Assembly (NCBI GenBank): GCA_947503285.1
Contig: CANNDD010000005.1
Coordinates: forward strand, 310,001-374,000
Source: an uncultured Croceitalea sp.
GTDB taxonomy: Bacteria > Bacteroidota > Bacteroidia > Flavobacteriales > Flavobacteriaceae
Reading direction: 5' to 3'
Length of the DNA: 64,000 bases
Shown: positions 53,938-62,810 of the stretch, in pieces
Position numbering within the stretch: position 1 is the stretch's first letter
Layout of the letters: each line of letters starts with the position of its first letter
Made by a program: the position numbers and the translations under genes
The notes under the pieces: model-generated
Told to the model about the DNA's origin: nothing
What the model saw: only the letters and a program-made list of their open reading frames with translations
Database searches by the model: none

Positions 53938-55020
53938 ATGTCTGAAGAAAGATTAATGTCAAAGAAGAAACCGGCCTTTCCGGTAAGCGAAAAGTTGGAT
54001 GGATATTTAAGCCGATATAGCAGAAAAATCGAGATTCCTATATTTTATGAAGACCTGCTCCGATTTTCGGGTTCGGTTACCGTTTATAACGCTAATGACG
54101 AAGATACCTTATGGATTAGGGTCTACTATTCAGAATATGATCGAAAAGAAATTGACGAGAGTCTTAAAAAAGTATATTCCATACTTCATTCTGATGGAAG
54201 CAATAACATTCATCAATATTTGAACGTTGATGCCGTCGACTTTTGCACTTTTGGAAATTCGAAACCGTTCCGGATCAAGATTCGAAATATCCTAAATGAT
54301 AACTTTACCTATTTCTACGTAAAAAGAACGGATGCTTCACGTATTTATGGATTGGAGCTGGAGCATATGTTATCTCCATACAACCTGAATTTTTTGGTCT
54401 ATAAAGATACCTTGATAGAAGAACATATTGCAGGGATACCGGGTGATGAATTTATCAAGAATATGCTTCCGAAATGCTCAGAACCTGAAAAGGCACAATT
54501 GGCCAAAGAATTTGTAAAGTTCAATGAAAGATGTATGATTCGGCTGTTGGGTGACATGCGTTCTTATAACTATGTTATTGTTCCGGTACATGATTTTGAT
54601 CATGTCGTTTATCGAATTAGGGCCATAGATTTTGATCAACAGTGTTTTGAAGGAAAATTAAAGGTGTATCGACCACAATTTTTCAAGGAAAATTATCAAA
54701 TGGTCGAATTGGTAAGAAACAAACTATTGGGTGATTCAGTTGATCAATATAAATTAGAAGAACGCTCCATAGTCGCCAAACGAATTCTGAGCTCAGGTAA
54801 CCGTATAAAAAGGTTAAGGAGTATTTGCAAGACGGATATCATTTCAAACAAAGAAAACATTCAAATACTGGCAGGTCAGATTTATGAATTGACCTTGGAT
54901 GCTAATTTCAAAAAGTGCCGCACCATGGGTGAAATATTGGATTTGGCACTCAACTTTGTCAAACGAAACTACGAGGATGTCAGCATGAAACAGATTATTG
55001 AAAACAATATCAAATTGTAG
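53938..55020 (+). CDS. Conserved hypothetical protein, possibly kinase-fold
   Basis: The protein has 360 residues with no signal peptide or membrane helix. I do not recognise a named family. Visible features are an N-terminal mixed domain (about 25-130, IPIFYEDLLRFSGSVTVYNA, LWIRVYYSEYDRKEI) and a central part with LIEEHIAGIPGDEFI, KEFVKFNERCMIRLLGDMRS and YNYVIVPVHDFDHVVYRIRAIDFDQQCFEGK. The last segment has a spacing that recalls the catalytic and metal loops (N...D/IDFD) of small-molecule kinase or HipA-type folds. The C-terminal 100 residues are helical. It is probably cytoplasmic and is a single gene divergent from the adhesin. The kinase idea is speculative. Confidence 0.6.
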   Translation: MSEERLMSKKKPAFPVSEKLDGYLSRYSRKIEIPIFYEDLLRFSGSVTVYNANDEDTLWIRVYYSEYDRKEIDESLKKVYSILHSDGSNNIHQYLNVDAVDFCTFGNSKPFRIKIRNILNDNFTYFYVKRTDASRIYGLELEHMLSPYNLNFLVYKDTLIEEHIAGIPGDEFIKNMLPKCSEPEKAQLAKEFVKFNERCMIRLLGDMRSYNYVIVPVHDFDHVVYRIRAIDFDQQCFEGKLKVYRPQFFKENYQMVELVRNKLLGDSVDQYKLEERSIVAKRILSSGNRIKRLRSICKTDIISNKENIQILAGQIYELTLDANFKKCRTMGEILDLALNFVKRNYEDVSMKQIIENNIKL

Positions 55021-55101
55021 TTTCGTTATGTGCCTTATCTCTGGTAAAAAAGAGCAACTAAAACCATAAAAGTTTCTAATTGCAACAACGAATATCGGCC
55101 A

Positions 55102-56160
55102 TCAACTCTTCTGTTCTTTGTTAAAATAAACGAGGTAATAATACATTTGACGTTCTTCGTCCCAACCCTTTTCCACAAATTTCTCAGCGGATTCCGGATT
55201 GATGAAATCCATTTTAATTTGGATATTGGTATCAAGATTGATGACGTTTTTTATCTTTTTTCGAGCCTCTGAAACCGCTTTGTTCGCGATATCAAAATTG
55301 GAAACATCCTCGATACTATATTTTGGACCTTTCTCGACTTTGTAATGCTTAAATTCGGGAATCAGCTCCGGATTTTCCATGACCTCGTTCAAAAAGCCAC
55401 TTTCTTCAAAAGCGTCATTTTTAGCAAAATGATTTACCGCCCTGTTCATAAACAATACTTCTTGTTGTTTGTCTTCTGCGTGTAGAACAACGTCTTTAGC
55501 AAAGTTCTGGCAAAATTTCAAATAGTTTTTGGTGTAAAAATTTTCATCGGTCAGTGGTTCCAATCCCAAGAAATTTTCCAACCAATATTTGGCATCATAT
55601 CGATTGCTATCAACCGAAAGTACTTTATAACCTTCTTCTTCGTCTACGTTGAAAACAACACAGCCCTTATCCAGTTTATTGACATTGATGCCTTGTTGTA
55701 TAACAATATCAAGATTTTGATGTTTCTCTTCAAACTGCAAAAAGTCGTGTTTCAATTCACTTTTAAAGATTCCGATCGCATCTGTCTTTTTGTTATCTAT
55801 GACCATGTCTGAAAAATGGACCACATAGACTTCCCCACTTTTGATATGGGGGTGATTTGATTGGTCATAGAGGTGGGTCGCGATTGTTTTTGAAGCAGTA
55901 TGGGCTTTCGAAGCATCACTGAAAATTTCCGTTACGGACTTATATACTTCATTAAACTCTACATCGACCTCATTAGAAAACTTAAAGTAGTTCTCTTCTT
56001 TTTCGCGAAAGGGCTTGAAAAAATATTCTTTCAACAACCCGGCCATTTCATCATTTAAACTAAAGGGCTCAGCAGATAGAAAAACAGCCTCATTTTTATT
56101 TTTATTGCCGACGCGATGTAATGAGATACTTTCTATTTGGGCAGAATATAAGTTTAACAT
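55102..56160 (-). CDS. Nucleoid-associated protein, YejK/NdpA family
   Basis: The protein has 352 residues, the usual family length. Recognisable segments are IESISLHRVGNKNKNEAVFLS, LLKEYFFKPFREKEENYFKF, GEVYVVHFSDMVIDNKKTDAIGIFKSE, VVFNVDEEEGYKVLSVD and FCQNFAKDVV. These follow the 37-kDa nucleoid-associated protein pattern (strand with HxxGN, then YF..PF...E.Y.F). In Gammaproteobacteria these proteins bind the nucleoid. In Bacteroidota stand-alone copies are common and their role is unclear. It is a separate unit, 77 bp from the next gene on the same strand. Confidence 0.85.
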   Translation of the reverse strand: MLNLYSAQIESISLHRVGNKNKNEAVFLSAEPFSLNDEMAGLLKEYFFKPFREKEENYFKFSNEVDVEFNEVYKSVTEIFSDASKAHTASKTIATHLYDQSNHPHIKSGEVYVVHFSDMVIDNKKTDAIGIFKSELKHDFLQFEEKHQNLDIVIQQGINVNKLDKGCVVFNVDEEEGYKVLSVDSNRYDAKYWLENFLGLEPLTDENFYTKNYLKFCQNFAKDVVLHAEDKQQEVLFMNRAVNHFAKNDAFEESGFLNEVMENPELIPEFKHYKVEKGPKYSIEDVSNFDIANKAVSEARKKIKNVINLDTNIQIKMDFINPESAEKFVEKGWDEERQMYYYLVYFNKEQKS

Positions 56161-56237
56161 TTTCTGTTTAAGGGTTAAAGGTTTAAGGTTAAGTGAGGTT
56201 TCTCATTTTTGCACTACGCACTATTTTTTATGAATAA

Positions 56238-56732
56238 TCAATTCCAATTTTCATCAAAATCAAGATCATCATAGCTGCCGAAGGAATCATCAAAGTCTAT
56301 TGATGGCTTGGATTCGAACTTTTTTTCTGGCGGTGAATCGGGTAATTCCCCAAAACTGAAGAGTACATTTGGGTACGTTCTGCCATCCTCTTTTTCAACA
56401 ATATCCGCAAGTTCGACAAAGAATGTCCACATATTGAAAAAGTCATAAACGTAAATCATTTTCGGGGATTTTTCAGATAGCACATCCTCAAGTACGGTTT
56501 CATTCATCAATCTTACGTCTGAACCGTTTTCGCCCATATCAAAAAGCGCAATTTCCTCATCTTGGTTCCATTCTTGGTCACAAGTGTAAAATGAGGCCAT
56601 TTCATTTCCCATAAAGCCAAAAGCTTGTGTTAAGGCATTGTGGAATTCTTCAAGTGAATCGGAATTTTCAATTTCCAAATCCCTAAAAATATCTTCTTCG
56701 GCATCAAGAATTATTCTGATTTTATATATCAT
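56238..56732 (-). CDS. pRiA4b ORF-3-like protein
   Basis: The protein has 164 residues from ATG 56732. A TTG two codons earlier is ignored. It reads IYKIRIILDAEEDIFRDLEI, SLEEFHNALTQAFGF, ASFYTCDQEW, KMIYVYDFFNMWTFFVELA and YPNVLFSFGELPDSPPE, followed by an acidic tail (IDFDDSFGSYDDLDFDENWN). The order of strand, hxLHxAI-like helix, YxYDFxxxWxxxVEL matches the pRiA4b ORF-3/TnpR passenger family. Despite the family's IS-derived name, nothing mobile surrounds it, and such genes are ordinary chromosomal genes in Bacteroidota. Function unknown. Confidence 0.78.
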   Translation of the reverse strand: MIYKIRIILDAEEDIFRDLEIENSDSLEEFHNALTQAFGFMGNEMASFYTCDQEWNQDEEIALFDMGENGSDVRLMNETVLEDVLSEKSPKMIYVYDFFNMWTFFVELADIVEKEDGRTYPNVLFSFGELPDSPPEKKFESKPSIDFDDSFGSYDDLDFDENWN

Positions 56733-56759
56733 CTCCAAAAAAATTGAATGGGGGTAAAG

Positions 56760-57791
56760 TTACAAAGAATTAAGCCGTTTGTTCTGTAGGGATACTTCTA
56801 AAAGCAGATAAAATTGAATTCCAAAAAGAATACTGGCCAAAACAAGGTGCAAAGGTTGGCTTGCAAACGGAAAATCGAAATAATACATAGCTATACCTGT
56901 AAAAATCTCTAAACCCAGCATCAACATTACCCAATTCATCTTGGTCAATTCGTATTTCGACTTTCTCAAGGTTAGAAATAGATAGCCATTTAATATAAGA
57001 ACCACAATGGACATCGATCGATGAATATAAAATTTTACCGTTGGGTTCAATAACCAAAGTTCTTTTGATGTTTCGCCATAAACCTTTATTTGTTCGTCAA
57101 CGAATTGCCGCACTTGGGTGCCCAATATAATTTGAATCAATGTCAACACTATGGTCGCCATAAAAAGGCCCACTATTGTCTTTGAAGGCTTTCTTGTGCT
57201 TGCTGGAACTGTTTGAAAAATAATGTAAAGCAATAGGGCAACAATCACTAGCGCCATAAGCATATGCAGTGTAATACGCACTGGAGCTAAAACAGAGTAG
57301 ACCACTGTGGCCCCTAGCCAAGCTTGAAAGGCCATTCCTACTACCACAAGCCAAGAAAAAATGGTCACCAGTCTGTTCTGTTGCCAAAGTCTTAGGGAAA
57401 AAAATGCTAAAACCAATGTGGCAAGGCCTGCAAGGGCCCCTAAAAGGCGGTTGATATATTCGATCCAAGTATGCCAGACGTTAAACTTGGCATAATCATG
57501 TTTCGTGTATGCCACCCATGCGGTTGGTTCAAAAGCGTCGTTTGTGGTGAAATCAGATTTTGCGACCAGTAAACCTTCATTCATCATAATGACCTGCCCC
57601 TTTTCAAATGTTCTGTTCGGTTGCCACTGTAGCGTCTCGACATTTGTAGGCGGTATGTAATAACCAAAACACTTCGGCCAATCTGGGCATCCCATGCCAC
57701 TGCCGGTCATACGAACTACGGCACCTGCCACGATTACCAAATAGACCAATACCAATGTAGTTTTCGCAAGGGCGATAAATTTTTTATTCAT
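56760..57791 (-). CDS. ctaA: Heme A synthase (COX15/CtaA)
   Basis: The protein has 343 residues and eight membrane helices. Segments include VYLVIVAGAVVRMTGSGMGCPDWPKCFGYYIPP (conserved CPDWPxC cysteine pair), VWHTWIEYINRLLGALAG (heme His), AWLGATVVYSVLAPVRITLHML, IQIILGTQVRQFVDEQ and FYIHRSMSIVVLILNGY. It oxidises the C8 methyl of heme O to make heme A for cytochrome aa3 oxidase. It overlaps the CCA-type gene stop by ATGA (57788-57791), so the two are translationally coupled. Confidence 0.93.
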   Translation of the reverse strand: MNKKFIALAKTTLVLVYLVIVAGAVVRMTGSGMGCPDWPKCFGYYIPPTNVETLQWQPNRTFEKGQVIMMNEGLLVAKSDFTTNDAFEPTAWVAYTKHDYAKFNVWHTWIEYINRLLGALAGLATLVLAFFSLRLWQQNRLVTIFSWLVVVGMAFQAWLGATVVYSVLAPVRITLHMLMALVIVALLLYIIFQTVPASTRKPSKTIVGLFMATIVLTLIQIILGTQVRQFVDEQIKVYGETSKELWLLNPTVKFYIHRSMSIVVLILNGYLFLTLRKSKYELTKMNWVMLMLGLEIFTGIAMYYFDFPFASQPLHLVLASILFGIQFYLLLEVSLQNKRLNSL

Positions 57792-59209
57792 TTCACAGTG
57801 GGCGTTAATCCAATTTTCTTTCCTTTTTCCAACATTAATTTGTAAGCCGCTTCATGGTCATTGGGGATATCGCCTGCAAGAATAGCTTCTTTAATGGTTT
57901 CCTTGATTATACCTATTTCCTTTGAGGGCCTTAAGCCAAATGCCTGCATGATTTCTTCCCCTGAGACCGGTGGTTGAAAATTGCGAATACGATCCCGTTC
58001 TTCTACCTCGATGATTTTTCGCCGTACTACTTGAAAGTTTTTGAGATAGCGCTTTTGCTTTTTCGGGTTTTTCGTCGTGATGTCAGCCTCACAAAGGGTC
58101 ATTAAATCTTCAACATATTCCCCAGCATCAAAAATCAACCTTCTTACGGCTGAATCCGTCACATGGTCTTCTGAAAGTATGATAGGGCGTGAGCTCATCA
58201 GCACCAGCTTTTGAACGAACTTCATTTTGTCATTCAATGGCATGCGTAGGCGTTTAAATAGTTTGTAAACCATTTTTGATCCGACAAACTCATGGGCATG
58301 AAAGGTCCAACCAATTTTTTTGTCGAACCGCTTCGTCGGTGCTTTACCTATATCATGCAATAAGGCCGCCCACCGCAACCAAAGCTTATCGGTTTTTTTG
58401 GAAATATTGTCAACGACCTCAAGGGTATGCCAAAAGTTATCTTTATGCCGTTGGCCTTCGACTTCATCAATGCCTTGTAAAGCAGTAAGTTCAGGAAGAA
58501 TCATTGGTAACAACTCGATTTTGTGCAACAAAGCAAACCCAATCGATGGTTTTTCAGATAACATGATTTTATTTAGTTCATCAACAATCCGTTCTTTTGA
58601 TATGATGTTGATCCGCTCTTTATTGGTGCGGATTGCATTTAGGGAATCTGATTCAATTTCAAAGTTCAGCTGGGTGGCAAAACGTACGGCACGCATCATC
58701 CTTAAAGGATCATCAGAATAGGTGACTTCAGGTTCAAGAGGTGTTCTGATAGTTTTATTTTGAAGGTCTTTCAAACCATTAAAAGGATCTATTAAGGTGC
58801 CATAACCATCTTCGTTAAGCCTAAAGGCCATGGCATTAATGGTAAAATCCCTTCTGTTCTGATCATCTTCAAGGGTGCCATTTTCGACAATCGGTTTTCG
58901 ACTGTCCCTCTGATAGCTTTCTTTTCTGGCACCAACAAATTCCAATTCAAGCCCTTCATGTTTAAGCATAGCGGTACCGAAGTTTTTAAACACGGTAACT
59001 TTTGGATTTCCTTTTAGCCGATTTGCAACTTTTTTTGCAAGTTCGATACCACTGCCGATGGTCACGATGTCGATATCGGTAGGTGCTTCACGGTTCAGTA
59101 AAAAGTCCCTAACAAACCCACCGATAACATAAGTATTTAAACCCAGGTCATCTGCACATGAGCCAATCATCTTGAAAATCGGGTTTTCCAATGCTTTTTG
59201 GTTATCCAT
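57788..59209 (-). CDS. cca: CCA tRNA nucleotidyltransferase with HD domain
   Basis: The protein has 473 residues. The N-terminal class II nucleotidyltransferase has YVIGGFVRDFLLNREAPTDIDIVT (GG and DxD motifs), RRDFTINAMAFRL, LIDPFNGLKDL and YSDDPLRMMRAVRFA. An HD phosphohydrolase-type domain follows (RHKDNFWHTLEVVD, WAALLHDIGKAPT, HAHEFVG). It adds or repairs the 3' CCA of tRNA, or acts as a poly(A) polymerase, which is hard to separate by sequence. The arrangement with HD is standard in Bacteroidota. It ends inside the ctaA start. Confidence 0.92.
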   Translation of the reverse strand: MDNQKALENPIFKMIGSCADDLGLNTYVIGGFVRDFLLNREAPTDIDIVTIGSGIELAKKVANRLKGNPKVTVFKNFGTAMLKHEGLELEFVGARKESYQRDSRKPIVENGTLEDDQNRRDFTINAMAFRLNEDGYGTLIDPFNGLKDLQNKTIRTPLEPEVTYSDDPLRMMRAVRFATQLNFEIESDSLNAIRTNKERINIISKERIVDELNKIMLSEKPSIGFALLHKIELLPMILPELTALQGIDEVEGQRHKDNFWHTLEVVDNISKKTDKLWLRWAALLHDIGKAPTKRFDKKIGWTFHAHEFVGSKMVYKLFKRLRMPLNDKMKFVQKLVLMSSRPIILSEDHVTDSAVRRLIFDAGEYVEDLMTLCEADITTKNPKKQKRYLKNFQVVRRKIIEVEERDRIRNFQPPVSGEEIMQAFGLRPSKEIGIIKETIKEAILAGDIPNDHEAAYKLMLEKGKKIGLTPTVK

Positions 59210-59230
59210 TCAAAAAGAACATTTTGTTTG

Positions 59231-59797
59231 TTATTCACGAATTACTTTCACCGTTCCGTCATTTCCTAATTTGATAATTGACGAAAGTGAAGTGTTTTCT
59301 TTTTCAGGTTGCAAATTTACCACATAGTCGACGCTTTGTGAAATTTGGGATGGAATTGGTTGGAATTTTTTGTGTGTAGTTGGCGTGCGAATGGATATAC
59401 TTTTGGCAACCAACGGTTTTTTATATTTATTGATAAGGTATTGACAGAATTTGGTTCTGGCCACACTGAACGGAGCAGTATTATTATTGATGAGATTTGC
59501 AGCGATTCCTTTCGGATTGTCGAGTATGAGGGTTACCGATTTTTCAGAAAAATCCAAGATATCATAAGCCACTTCGGGCAGTGATGTTACATATCGCTCT
59601 AACATCGCCTGACTTGCAACCAACGAAGTCAAGGGTTCGTTGTCAAGCGCTGTATTGAGATCGAGTACTTTAGAAATGGCCTGTTCATCGGTGGCGTCGC
59701 AACCGATTGCCCAAGTCGCATATGTGGGGTAAAGTACCAATCCACCTTTCTCAAAAATATTGATACAGCGGTCGATTTCTTCATTAAAAATGCCCAT
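59231..59797 (-). CDS. Sua5/YrdC-like protein with substrate motifs lost
   Basis: The protein has 188 residues from ATG 59797, which overlaps the stop of the glycosyltransferase gene by one base (TAATG). The frame of the Sua5/TsaC fold is clear: FEKGGLVLYPTYATWAIGCDATDEQAISKVL, ASQAMLERYVTSLPEVAYDIL, IAANLINNNTAPFSVAR and IIKLGNDGTVKVIRE. True threonylcarbamoyl-AMP synthases read PTDTVWGIGCDAT, then KxR in the next segment, and SANxSG later. Here they read PTYATWAIG, LNTAL and KSISIRT, so the conserved Thr/Asp, Lys/Arg and Ser-Ala-Asn residues are gone. It is probably not a working t6A enzyme but a paralogue with a new role, perhaps in the envelope operon where it lies. Confidence 0.75.
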   Translation of the reverse strand: MGIFNEEIDRCINIFEKGGLVLYPTYATWAIGCDATDEQAISKVLDLNTALDNEPLTSLVASQAMLERYVTSLPEVAYDILDFSEKSVTLILDNPKGIAANLINNNTAPFSVARTKFCQYLINKYKKPLVAKSISIRTPTTHKKFQPIPSQISQSVDYVVNLQPEKENTSLSSIIKLGNDGTVKVIRE

Positions 59798-60570
59798 TAA
59801 TGGCTTTTTTGATTGTGAAGGCGTTTGAGTTCTCGATAACGTTCCAATACCCCTAAGGCATTTAGATAGCAAATGGTAATACCCTTTTTACCATCTAAAA
59901 AGCCCAATCTCATTACATAATGATTTAAGAATTTATAGGTCGGTCGAAAAATAAAATGATACCATCTTGCTTTTTTACCCTTAAGAAATTCTTCCTGTGC
60001 CTTCATCCTTCCATATTTCAACATTTTGCCTTTGTAATCGTGGTGGTTTTTGAAGGAGTAATGGAGTAGTTTGTTTTTTAAGGTCAGTGATTGTCCATCA
60101 ACCACCAAGGTTTCATGCACGATTCGATCTTCGGTAAAATGAACCTTGCCTTTTTTGAAAAGCCGGTAATTTTTATCGCTTTGCCATCCACTAAAACGCA
60201 GTATTTCTTTTTTGAACATAAAGGTTCTTAGAAAATAATAAGCGGATGCCGAGGCATCGTTCTGGGTAACTTCCAATATCTCCTCTTTCAATCCCGGTGT
60301 AATCCGTTCATCGGCATCCAAAAATAAGATCCAATCATGTGTGGCCTGTTCCATGGTAAATTTCTTTTGATCGGTATAATTGGTGAACTCCCTTTGGATC
60401 AATTTTACATGCGGATGTTTTTTGATAAGGGTGACCGTATTATCGGTACTAAAAGAATCTACCACGATGATTTCATCAGCGAAGTTGATGTTATCCAATA
60501 CAGCTTCGATATTATCCTCTTCATTAAAGGTTATCAATAAAGCCGATATTTTTGTCTTTGCTTTATCCAT
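59797..60570 (-). CDS. Family 2 glycosyltransferase
   Basis: The protein has 257 residues. The GT-A fold shows ISALLITFNEEDNIEAVLDNI, EIIVVDSFSTDNT and the DxD-type HDWILFLDADERIT, followed by YYFLRTFMFKKEILRFSGWQ and GKVHFTEDRIVHETL. This is the WaaE/KdtX-like group that adds sugars to LPS inner core or related glycans. It is cytoplasmic or membrane-associated. It overlaps the preceding glycosyltransferase gene by 8 bp and the Sua5-like gene by 1 bp, giving a tightly coupled operon. Confidence 0.92.
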   Translation of the reverse strand: MDKAKTKISALLITFNEEDNIEAVLDNINFADEIIVVDSFSTDNTVTLIKKHPHVKLIQREFTNYTDQKKFTMEQATHDWILFLDADERITPGLKEEILEVTQNDASASAYYFLRTFMFKKEILRFSGWQSDKNYRLFKKGKVHFTEDRIVHETLVVDGQSLTLKNKLLHYSFKNHHDYKGKMLKYGRMKAQEEFLKGKKARWYHFIFRPTYKFLNHYVMRLGFLDGKKGITICYLNALGVLERYRELKRLHNQKSH

Positions 60571-61639
60571 ATACCAAATAATCTTCTATTTTTTTTAGCT
60601 GTACGTCTTTGTCGAAATTAGTTTTGATATGGTCACAGCCTTTTTCACCCATCTTTTTTCGTAATTCGTAATCTTGGTATAAATCGATGATCTTGTCGGC
60701 AAAGGTGTTGAGATCATTCACCTCAACCAAATACCCCGTAGCATCATCTAAAATCAATTCAGGATTACTGCTTACATCAAAAGCAACGATTGGCTTATGA
60801 CATAGCGCAGCTTCGGCCAAAACGTACCCAAAACCTTCCCAAAATGAGGGCAGTACAAATACGTCGGCACGGTTGATGAACTCTAAAGGTCTCTCAATAA
60901 ACCCTTCAAGGGATACATGGCCCTGAACATTTAGCTCCACAATCAGTTTTTCCAATTCTTTTCGCAAACTACCTTCACCACCAATAATAAGTTTGAAGGG
61001 GATTTTTCTTTCTTTAAGACGGGCAGCCAAATGAATCAAGAATTTTTGATTTTTTTGATATTCCAATCGTCCGAGGTTAATAATGGTAAAATCCTTGTTT
61101 TCTTTCCGCACATCGATATCAGTAATAGACTGGGTATGTATACCATTATAAATTACCGTTATTTTTTCTTTTGGAAATAGGGTGTCATTATTTTGCGTAA
61201 CGGTATTTTTGGTAGCAAACGAATTGGCCAATATTTCGGTAACGATATGTTTGAAATAGTACCTGTTCAATAGTGTGTTTTTGATGGGAATGGCACTTCC
61301 CCTTCTATAAATAATTCTCTTTACCCCAGATTTTTGGGCCGAAGGCCCTGCAATTTTAACATCGCGGGAAAGATTCATTACTATGGTATCAATATTGGAT
61401 TTTCTGAAAAAGGAAATCAGATTGAAATACTTGAAAGGATTCAAAAAACTAAGGTTGCTTATAGCGATACCTTTACATGGTATTTCCGCTTTCATAAGAC
61501 GTTTTAAAAGCTCACTTTCCTTATGTGCGATTACAAAAACATCATGTCCCTTTTCATAGAGATAGTTGCTTATTTCAAAGTGCCATTTTTCTCCACCGCC
61601 CCAAGCTTTGGCAGTGTTAAAGAAACAAATCTGCCCCAT
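60563..61639 (-). CDS. Family 4 glycosyltransferase
   Basis: The protein has 358 residues with a GT-B fold: ICFFNTAKAWGGGEKWHFEIS at the N-terminus (GGGE), then FTIINLGRLEYQKNQKFLIH, LIIGGEGSLRKELEKLI, HVSLEGFIERP, and VFVLPSFWEGFGYVLAEAAL with the nucleotide-sugar E-x7-E motif. It begins at the base after the upstream stop codon (61640) and overlaps the next gene by 8 bp. The likely role is LPS or O-antigen assembly. Sugar unknown. Confidence 0.92.
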   Translation of the reverse strand: MGQICFFNTAKAWGGGEKWHFEISNYLYEKGHDVFVIAHKESELLKRLMKAEIPCKGIAISNLSFLNPFKYFNLISFFRKSNIDTIVMNLSRDVKIAGPSAQKSGVKRIIYRRGSAIPIKNTLLNRYYFKHIVTEILANSFATKNTVTQNNDTLFPKEKITVIYNGIHTQSITDIDVRKENKDFTIINLGRLEYQKNQKFLIHLAARLKERKIPFKLIIGGEGSLRKELEKLIVELNVQGHVSLEGFIERPLEFINRADVFVLPSFWEGFGYVLAEAALCHKPIVAFDVSSNPELILDDATGYLVEVNDLNTFADKIIDLYQDYELRKKMGEKGCDHIKTNFDKDVQLKKIEDYLVYG

Positions 61640-62752
61640 TTAAGCTATGGATTTATAAAGTTGAAGTAAGTTGTTCGCCACATTTTCATCGGAAAATCTT
61701 TGAACATACCGGTATCCTTTCTCAGCCATTTCGTCACGCATCCCTTGATTTTCAAAAAGTTTGGTGATTTCCACCCTAATCTGATCGATATCGTTTGGGT
61801 CAATGTAGATGGCGTCTGGTCCGGCAGCTTCAGGAAAACATCCGTTCTGTGTCGTGATTACGGGTAGCTTACTGTACAAAGCCTCAATAATTGGGATTCC
61901 GAAACCCTCACAAAAAGAAGGATAGCAGAAAACCGTGGCATTTTGGTAAAGTATAGCTAGCTCTGTTGAACTGATGTTTTTAATAAAGCTTACTTGATGT
62001 TTCAGGTTATTTTCAGCGATATAGTCGTGTATTTTTCTCGCATAGCTTTTTTCTTGACCAACCAGAACCAGATGAAAAGTTGTTCTGTGTATTGCTTTCA
62101 CCAATGACAAGGCATTTTTGCGTTCTTGTATCGTTCCAACATTGAGCACATAGTGTTCTGGCAGTTGAAATTTTTTTTGAATCGCTCTTTTTTCGACCTC
62201 ATTGTATTCTTGCTTAAAAGCCTTGTTACAACCTTGATGTATCACGGTGATTTTTTTGGCATCAACATTCAAGAATTTGATGATGTCCGCTTTGGTCTGT
62301 TCGCTTATCGCAATAATATGATCTGCGACACTTACCGCATATTGAAATTTTAGTTTGTATATGATACGATCGAAAAAATTGTAATATTTAGGATGACTTA
62401 AAAAAATTAAATCATGGATGGTGACAATTTTCGGCACGTAGTTTTTTTTGAGTTGTATGGGTATTTCACCAGAAAGCCCGTGGTACCAATCTACGTTTGA
62501 AGAGTTTATCTGTTTCCATTGCCCAATTAAGCGCCATAGCGAAGGAAACGTTTTCCAGAACCAGCCCTTAGGATATACTATGGTGGCTTTTTCTAGAGGT
62601 ATTTGTTCTTCGTAATGTGATTTTTTGGTGTTGAACAAGAAAAAGTGTTCTACTAAAGACTGCGTGTTTAAGATTCTAACAATGTCACGTCCGTAATTTC
62701 CAAGTCCCGTGTTGTTGTGAAAAATCCGTTTTGCGTCGTAGCCGATTCTCAT
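61640..62752 (-). CDS. Family 4 glycosyltransferase
   Basis: The protein has 370 residues with a GT-B fold: IGYDAKRIFHNNTGLGNYGRDIV (acceptor-side loop), TIHDLIFLSHPKYY, ITVIHQGCNKAF, VLNVGTIQERKNALSLVKAI and TVFCYPSFCEGFGIPIIEAL with the E-x7-E donor site. This resembles WbdB/MtfB-type mannosyltransferases. It is coupled to the next gene with no gap and lies 58 bp after the first glycosyltransferase gene of the operon. Confidence 0.92.
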   Translation of the reverse strand: MRIGYDAKRIFHNNTGLGNYGRDIVRILNTQSLVEHFFLFNTKKSHYEEQIPLEKATIVYPKGWFWKTFPSLWRLIGQWKQINSSNVDWYHGLSGEIPIQLKKNYVPKIVTIHDLIFLSHPKYYNFFDRIIYKLKFQYAVSVADHIIAISEQTKADIIKFLNVDAKKITVIHQGCNKAFKQEYNEVEKRAIQKKFQLPEHYVLNVGTIQERKNALSLVKAIHRTTFHLVLVGQEKSYARKIHDYIAENNLKHQVSFIKNISSTELAILYQNATVFCYPSFCEGFGIPIIEALYSKLPVITTQNGCFPEAAGPDAIYIDPNDIDQIRVEITKLFENQGMRDEMAEKGYRYVQRFSDENVANNLLQLYKSIA

Positions 62753-62810
62753 GGTGATAAAACTACATATTATTTCTTATAGTTTGATATTGCTTTTATC
62801 AACTCTTTGC

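Noticed and set aside
56238-56732. Mobile element suggested by the IS1096/pRiA4b family name
   Set aside because: No transposase, terminal repeats or target duplication flank it. The family is common as a plain chromosomal gene.
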